Shown piece by piece: positions 56,970 to 64,000 of a DNA stretch of 64,000 nt (the first letter of the stretch is position 1; every line of letters begins with the position of its first letter). A program made the position numbers and the translations under genes. The stretch is from Torreya grandis (taxonomy: Eukaryota > Streptophyta > Pinopsida > Cupressales > Taxaceae): assembly GCA_037957365.1 (NCBI GenBank), contig JARHVA010008421.1:221501-285500 (forward strand). Direction: 5' to 3'. The notes below the pieces were generated by a model, which searched no databases, was not told where the DNA came from, and saw only the letters and a program-made list of their open reading frames with translations.

Positions 56970-57235
56970 GTTAAACTAATTTGATAGTCATAAAGACATC
57001 TTTTGATAGTCATGAAAACATCAAAATTAAGTTTAGAGATAAAAGGACACATGTTTAAATTATGACAGTCACGTAGATGTCATCGATGGTCATGAGGACA
57101 TCTTTGATGATCACGTGAACATCAAATTCAAGATCAATAAGAAAATAATAGGGGATTAAATTATGACAGTCATGTGGACATCATCGATGGTCATGAGGTC
57201 ATATTTGATAGTTACATGAATGTCAAATTTAGCCT
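56970..57235. repeat. about 102-bp GGTCATGAGGACATC tandem repeat, B 3' LTR
   Basis: Counterpart of 46,438-46,682, with better conserved units: ATGACAGTCACGTAGATGTC at 57,062 and ATGACAGTCATGTGGACATC at 57,164, each followed by ATCGATGGTCATGAGG. Confidence 0.8.
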
Positions 57236-58085
57236 CATAAATTAGCTATTTGGAAATAAAAGTTAGTAGACCCAGGTAGATCGATGGCCAACATTGATTC
57301 ATATAGTTGATTTAATAATTTGAGATCAGTAGAGACTTTTCAAAAGAATGAGGACATGATAAGTGTCAAGCTCATGAAATTCAATGAGCCAAAGAACTAA
57401 GATTTATGAAATGCATTAACTCAGGAATAAGTAGATCGATAGTGTGAGATCAACATGGACTTTTTAAAGATCTTGGACTCAATCAAATGTTGACACATAT
57501 CACATTTTGAAAACTAACAAGGCATTGTGGATAGAATGCGTACATTTTTGGACACTTGAGCTATATTTATCAATAGCCATCGGGTCTCATAGTTAAGCTA
57601 GACTATGAACATGCATGTCTTAATCTAAATAGTGAAAATAAAAGTGAAGATCTAAATTTTATAAAAATCATGGGCAAGCATGCAATGCACAGTTTGTATT
57701 AGTCAGCTAAAAATAGTGTCACTAGTTATAAAGCATTGGTAAAGTGATTTTGGTTCTTTATGCATATATCTAAATTTTATTTGAAGGTGGCTAATCTGAA
57801 AGATCAATAGGTTTTTCTCACAACCTATAAAAGAAGGCATGTATAGTTTTGGAAATTAGCACACATATTAAAGCTTTACATGCAAATTGATTTATAATTG
57901 TTAAAAATTTATTCTATATTTATACACATGCATGTGTTACATAGCTTTGGCAAAGGCTAATTTAAACTGATAAATGTAAGTAGACACTTATACAGTTTTA
58001 GACCAGATTTGTAACTCATGTTTTAGCTATCACATGTAATGACATTGCATGAACCTAGAGGATGAGACGACCCCTTCCCCAAATC

Positions 58086-58093
58086 TATATAAA
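58086..58093 (+). promoter_or_regulatory. TATA box of B 3' LTR
   Basis: TATATAAA conserved with 47,538-47,545 in the 5' LTR. It would drive transcription out of the element into the interrupted gag of element C, antisense to it. Confidence 0.6.
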
Positions 58094-58918
58094 TAATTGT
58101 AATCTAACTTGGATTTTGGTCATAAAATTTTTGAACATAGGAGCAACATCAATTTTGATCATCAATGAATGTGTTTGTGTATTTTATTTCTAATTTTTAT
58201 GTAATTAGTTATTACTTTTGGTGGTTGTATGTTTCAATAATCTTTAGTGTACAAAATCTATAAATGGATTATTGATTATTTTGATTGATATACTAATTTG
58301 TAGATGTAAAATATCTATTGAAATATTGGTAAATATATTAGTTAAGATAGTCAAGTTTTCTATGTGTTTACAACATCTACCTCAGATACTTCACTGGCTC
58401 GAGCCATAATCTCTTGATTAAGGGTGTGCAATAGCTTCCCTAAAAAGAGAAACCTTTTTCTAAGGCTTGTAAAATTTTTGCATCATTATTTCCTTAGACT
58501 TATTAGTTGTGTTTGACTATGTATATTCAATTTCTACTAGCAATAGGCATAGGTTCTGAGAGCACTTATCCTTTTAGAAACCAACCAGGGAAGTAGTTCC
58601 TGAAAACCATAAAAGGTTTCTTTTCTACCTTACCTTTTCCTCCCTTTTTGATTTTTTTTTAATATCTACCCACTCTAGATTAGCAACCATCCACCCACCC
58701 AACTCACATATAGATTCACTACCCTTATTAGGAACCACACCTCCATCCAAAAAAACTTGTCAACAACTTACATGCCCTACCCATTATTCCATCAACAAGT
58801 TGTAAAAGGCTGCATACCTGCAACTCATTCCTTGTAGTAGAGTTTACCTCCACTGAGATCCTAAAACATTAAAGGATATCTCGTTAAGGCTTTGGTGTGC
58901 ATAAAACCTGCATCAACA

Positions 58919-58923
58919 ATATC
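58919..58923. other. target-site duplication ATATC, right copy
   Basis: Identical to 45,318-45,322. The minus-strand gag frame of element C (…SKKSYDI) reaches exactly this point and resumes on the other side of the insertion. Confidence 0.9.
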
Positions 58924-60620
58924 ATATGATTTCTTAGAATAACTTGAGATTTTTTTAGGGATAGCGGTCTTTTGAGATCTAGAGGTGGATGGGTCTTTTG
59001 GAGGTGCTTCAAGAATCATGATATTACCACAATGTGTAGTTACTACATAATTAGTTGTTTCCCTATGTTTTAAGTATGGTGGATGTGTGTGTTCTTGGTG
59101 GCCTCAAATTTTAATGGTATTAATGTATTTATGTGGGATGGAATGATAATCAATTATATTGGAAGTGGAAGCTTGACCTTGACCCTTTAGTGGTTTATTT
59201 TGCCTTTGATCATGCTTAGGTAAGGGGTCCTAATATATACCTAGGTACTGATTCTTGGATTGACTTGTTGGGCTCTCCCCTTTAACCTCTATATCTCCTT
59301 TCTCAATTAAATCTTAGATAAAGTGCCTTAATTGCATACATTTCTTATTATCATGTCCTTTGACTCTATGATATTGGTAAAATTCATCTTCTCGATACCA
59401 ATTTGGTCATGGCTTGATATCATCCAATAATAAAATTTCAAAGAGAGTAATCATATTAGTAGAAATTAATTGTTGTAAGACCCTTTCAAAGGGTACACCA
59501 AGACTAGTTATGGGCCTCTTTCCCATTTAGGGATTTGATTTTCCCCTTGGTACCCTTATAATGGATTCATTTTGATTTTTATTAGGGGGATATTTTTACA
59601 TGTTTGAAAATGTTTTGAGTCTATGACACCATCCCCTATGGTATTTTTATTTTTGTTGAAGACCTTAGGCTTACTCAAAAAGGTATTATCTTGGTTTTTA
59701 CCTTGTTCTTTGGGTATATAATTTAATTTTCCCATTTTCAATGAGTTCTTTTTCAATTTGGATCCCCTTTTCTATAATTTTAACAAAATATTTGGCACAC
59801 TACAATTTCAATTGGTATTTTAATTCAACATTGAGATTATCAATATAATTTTTGACCATCTCCTTTTTAGGGACTATGTAGAAAAATCAACTAGTGAGGC
59901 TTCTCCACCAATATAAGAATGATGCTAAACTTTCCCCATTTATTTGATTATTATTATAAAGATCTATAATGGAGATTTCATGTTCAATGTTAAAGGAGAA
60001 TTTTCATACAAACTTATATGTTAGCTGTCCAAAACTACATATGGACCTTTTAGGTAGATGCATAAACCATTCTAATGTGGGTCCTGTGAGAGTTTTAGGG
60101 AAGATTCTAAGGAGGTAAGCATCATCATATGAAACCTCATGACATGCCACATAGAATTTATATACATGGTCATATGGGTCCCCCTTCCATTTATATTTGT
60201 CAAATTTTAGAATCTTAAAGTGTGCCAAGAAGGGTACTTACAAGATGATCATATCAAATGGATATACATACGTCTTCATATTTATATCTCATCACCAATG
60301 TGTGAGGGTCAATAAGTTGAAGAGTATCTTTCAGCATCCTCAACTCTTGGGTGAATGATGGGTCCATTAATGGATTATAGGATTGTGCTTGGCTCATTTT
60401 TGGTCTTGATGAATCAGGATTGGTATTTCTAGCATTCTATCGTGGTGAAGGGGATATTTAAGTTTGAGCACAAAATTGGGAAGCAAAGGAATTAATTTAC
60501 TAAGTCAATTGGTCTAAATAATCCTCCAAGGTGGATCTCCTCCTGTCATCCTCAATGTAGTTATTTTTTGGGGGTTCTTATTCTTCCTTAAGTTCTTGTT
60601 CATGATCTATAAGATTATCT
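58924..60620 (-). pseudogene. gag of element C (5' side of the insertion)
   Basis: Minus-strand frame 60,228-60,004: FKILKFDKYKWKGDPYDHVY, then YKFYVACHEVSYDDAYLLRI, FPKTLTGPTLEWFMHLPKRS and ICSFGQLTYKFV, the classical plant gag core (F.G..DP..H…F……DA.….FP..L.G.A..WF..L…SI..F..L…F). Downstream frames include 59,756-59,556 and a Cys/His-containing KGHDNKKCMQLRHFI stretch at about 59,330-59,370. It ends at the insertion point. In active relatives Gag forms the particle. Confidence 0.85.
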
Positions 60621-61010
<390 letters not shown>

Positions 61011-61859
61011 TAGTTTTATTTACCTAGATTCTAAAGGATGTCATTTTATTGATTAGATCATCATCCCATTCTTAGAATTTGGGCACAAGTTCTAATAGGC
61101 ATGATGGATGGCAAAGGTTATGTGAGAGTGTTGATTAAGTGTGGCTTTAATATAGGGCAACGAAAGAAAAGGTGACTTTGGATACTAATTTTTTATTAAA
61201 CCCAAGGATAAAATTTGTTAAGAGAGGTGATTGGATATGATTTAGATTTGAATTTTGAGGATGTGTAGACTATAGTGACAAAATATTACCAAAGTAACAA
61301 ACCTATAAGGGTTCAATCTAGCAAAGAGAATGAGACAACTAAATGGCCTTCACACTAGCAAGATGACAATTTGGATGGGTGTTAAGTGTGAAAAATAAAT
61401 ATGATAAGATGATGGGTGATATAAAAATCCTAACAAAGTGTAAATATTTGATAAATTTTGATCAAGGATAAGTTGAATGAAGTGATGACTAGGATGGAGA
61501 ATGACTAGTGACTATTAAAGTTTTGGTTCCAAGATAAAGTTTAGTACTAAAAGGTGTGGATGGTGATATGGAAATGAAATAGTTTAGTTTAGTCATAAGA
61601 TGGGATATGTCGTAGAGATTATATAGGTGTTAAATGGGATGGGCTGACTTGATTCACAAATAATATAGGCCTTAGCACAACACACACACAAGCACACCCA
61701 ATTTAAGCCCTATTATTAATCAATTAAAAGGGTGTGTAACCTGATGACTTAACCATTTAATGGATTTAGGGGTGAGGATATATTTTGTGACCCATTAAAA
61801 AATATAACAAACCCTCTCAACCCCATCTACACTTGATAATCACTTAGGAGTTGATACTA
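61011..61859 (-). other. 5' leader of element C
   Basis: Noncoding on both strands as far as can be seen. Lies between the candidate primer-binding site and gag on the minus strand. A CACACACACAAG run lies at about 61,681. Confidence 0.45.
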
Positions 61860-61871
61860 GCTCTGATAGCA
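61860..61871 (-). other. candidate primer-binding site of element C
   Basis: The minus strand reads TGCTATCAGAGC, one base from TGGTATCAGAGC, the site complementary to initiator tRNA-Met. The orientation agrees with element C. Its distance to the gag core (about 1.6 kb) is long but plausible. If right, the 5' LTR begins at about 61,872 and extends beyond the window. Confidence 0.55.
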
Positions 61872-64000
61872 GATCACCTATCATAGTTGATAGGTCTTAA
61901 ACTAGGTATACACAAGGATGTATAGGGGCATCTCTAAGATACATGAAGGTATGCGAGGCCCGAATATGTATATGGTGTTGTTTGATACTTGGTTAAAATA
62001 ATTAAATTTTCCCCTTTATGGATGACCTATATGGGGTCAACTATTTAGCCTAATGACAATTACCCCTGATATTTATACTCTATCAAAACATAGAGTCTGG
62101 TTGAGTTCATAGTGATTAAATACATGTCACCAACCCCTAGTGACTAATTAAGTGTGTGTGGATGAATTACAGATCACGTTCTATCATAAAAACAAAAATG
62201 CATTGACAAATAGGCAATAAAAAGTTTATTTATCTGATTAATTACCTATGTGATAAAATTAAGCAAACAAGTAAGCACACGAAGATATATACAAATTCAA
62301 GAGTAAAATTCTTAGACTAAGCATTATTCCTATAAGAACAATAGTTAGTAAACTAATATAGTGTCTCCCACTAAGATAGTTATATATGAAAAATGATTAG
62401 TAGTTGAAAATAGTCAAAACCACCTCTGTTCCTACAAAAATGCAATTACATAGTTAGTTAGTGCAAAACTGATTCCAAAGAGTACAAAATCATAGGTCTT
62501 TGATAATATCACAACTGGATAATATGTAGTTTTTAAATTGGTTAATTAATCTTGACTATATAATTTATGCAAAACTATAGATGGTTAGTCAAAATTTTAT
62601 GTCAAAATGCAATATTACATGCTGTGATATGCAATTTTATATTTTTAAGAAAAGCACTATAAATTTAGTAGTAGAATGGCAAAAAGGTTTACAAGATGAC
62701 TAAATTATTTATAGAAGTTTGTAAATTAGTGATTAATATATAAAAATGATAAAAATAAGAATATATTTAATCAAATATTATATCTAACCTACTGACTCCA
62801 AATTTACTATATATAACCAAAACTAACTATATTCATCAATATCACTTATTATGAAAGGTAATTTTGAGAAATAGATAGTAAGTTTTGAATTTATTTATAG
62901 AATGTATATAAAGTATAAAAGATATTAAAGTATAAAAGGATTTTTAGACTTTTCTCAAAATTTAAAATTGATTAAAATCTAATATTTACAAGATATTATA
63001 TCATCTAATTTATTTGAATCAAAACCACCTATTTGTAAATAAAATCACCTATCTAAGACAAAAATGCTTCTCATGAAATGCGATATTACAAGTAATTAAA
63101 ACCTGATTAAATATTACTGAGTCTAAAACTATTATTTATAATAAACTAAAATTATCTATAATAGACTATATTTTTAAGGCTAACATCAAAAAACCAACTA
63201 ACAACAATTATTATCAATCCTTTCTTCAAAATCAACACTTAAGCCTATAAAATCACAATTAGTAGTCAAAACTACATTTATAAATGTGTGGTAATGAAAC
63301 AAGTAGTTGTATGTGTGTTTTAGGAATGTTAAGGATTTATCTTGAGTAGCACCTCCCCTTTTTGAATGCATAAAATAAAAAAATAGAGATATAAATTGTT
63401 AAGGACTCAAGGTTAGCTAACTGAATGGTTTTAGTCAAAAAGTCAAAATTACCTTTTGAAAAGGCAATATCACAATTATGTGTCAATAATGTGACTATAA
63501 ATTGGTGGTATTGCTTAGTTTAAAATAATTACTATTATTATCTTTTATAAATTTTATTCTAATCCATGAAGGACAAAATGAGTCAATGTAATCCTACATA
63601 AAGCAAAAGGATGTGTTTAGAACTAGTTATTTGATTTTAAAATTGTATCCTACAAAACCATAATTTAAATGTTAAAATCATAGCTTTTCATAAAATGCAC
63701 CTCTTTAAATATGTGGTATTGGAGAAGGTTAAAAATTACCAAAATAGCAATTTTTTATTGGTTAAAAGGTATGGTTAGTGCAAAACTGCTCTTTTAAAGT
63801 CAAAATTGTTGATGCAATATCGCATTTTGCAGAGCCAAATCACCTTTTGCCTAGACATAAAAAATTGATAAAATTTGGATATTTATCCTTGTCCAATTAG
63901 TCATGAATGCTATCAAAACACTTATAACATTCAAAATAGTTAATTTGAATGGGTTCTCCCACTATGGTCACCAATGTATGATTGTATTTTTGAGCTATTG
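61872..64000 (-). repeat. probable 5' LTR of element C (runs off the window)
   Basis: Follows the candidate primer-binding site. Noncoding, very AT-rich, with a minus-strand TATAAATAAA at about 62,890-62,899 and a dispersed motif array (62,440-63,840). The matching 3' LTR was not found at the other end of C. Confidence 0.4.
62440..63840. repeat. dispersed GCAATATCGC-like motif array
   Basis: Variants in both orientations: AATGCAATTACA near 62,449, ATAATATCACAA near 62,507, AAATGCAATATTACATGC near 62,605, TGTGATATGCAATTTT near 62,622, AAATGCGATATTACAAG near 63,076, GGCAATATCACAA near 63,462, GGTGGTATTGC near 63,503, and TGCAATATCGCATTTTGCAG at about 63,812. Spacing is irregular. The core GCGATATTGC is nearly palindromic. 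Confidence 0.65.

Larger units (their letters stand above)
45323..58918 (+). mobile_element. element B: complete-length Tat-like Ty3/gypsy retrotransposon
   Basis: 13,596 bp with a 3,098-bp 5' LTR, a 3,573-bp 3' LTR and an ATATC target duplication. The internal plus-strand order is gag, protease, RNase H-like, RT, RNase H, integrase. It is inserted in the minus-strand element C between its gag and protease, so it is younger than C. Coding parts carry many stops and the RT active site is YMDG. No clear polypurine tract is seen before the 3' LTR. Confidence 0.95.
55346..58918 (+). repeat. 3' LTR of element B
   Basis: Starts TGTTGTACCCAACACCC and ends TGCATCAACA before ATATC. It aligns with the 5' LTR over its whole length except for about 0.5 kb extra in the CCCTTT array. 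The flanking minus-strand frame at 55,331-55,519 is a shadow of the LTR sequence, not a gene. Confidence 0.95.

Overview
This window is a slice of a large, repeat-dominated plant nuclear genome. It is very AT-rich and CpG-poor, and no intact host gene, tRNA or rRNA gene is visible. Almost everything that can be identified is a decayed LTR retrotransposon. At least four Ty3/gypsy elements carry plant-type domains: gag, aspartic protease, reverse transcriptase, RNase H and integrase, and three of them also have an additional RNase H of the kind known from the Tat lineage. There are also two shorter non-autonomous LTR elements, one plant mobile domain (PMD) pseudogene, and a likely LINE ORF1 remnant. 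The species cannot be named from the sequence; a large-genome seed plant (gymnosperm or giant-genome angiosperm) fits best.

Layout, left to right. 0-2.3 kb: unassigned repeats with one exon-like ORF. 2.3-9.3 kb: element D (minus strand), with gag, protease and integrase but no RT, and a 5' side full of a CTAGGTCGACC-like motif. 10.1-19.2 kb: element A (plus), with gag, PR, extra RNase H, RT, RNase H, integrase and a probable 3' LTR; no 5' LTR was found. 20.5-27.2 kb: element E (plus), two ~525 bp LTRs around an internal region with no recognisable pol but a long charged coiled-coil tract. 28.1-28.6 kb: LINE-like remnant (minus). 30.4-33.1 kb: element F, with 5' LTR, initiator-Met PBS, protease relic, polypurine tract and truncated 3' LTR. 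34.2-36.6 kb: LTR-like minus-strand tract. 36.7-39.2 kb: PMD pseudogene followed by a polypurine tract. 40.4-45.3 plus 58.9-61.9 kb: element C (minus), split in two by element B. 45,323-58,918: element B (plus), 13.6 kb, with 3.1 and 3.6 kb LTRs and an ATATC target duplication. 61.9-64 kb: probable 5' LTR of C, running off the window.

How the parts relate. A and B belong to one lineage: their domains align throughout and share the sequence just before the 3' LTR. Both place an RNase H-like domain BEFORE the reverse transcriptase, whereas C has the extra RNase H AFTER RT-RNase H and before integrase. All elements are broken by frameshifts and stops, many of them at codons where the family has Trp, Gln or Arg, the pattern expected from long-term deamination of methylated cytosine. 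None looks able to move by itself today.

The most unusual structural theme is that the LTR or leader regions of A, B, C and D each carry their own degenerate array of short, often palindromic motifs. In B an array within the LTR differs by about 0.5 kb between the two LTRs of the same element.
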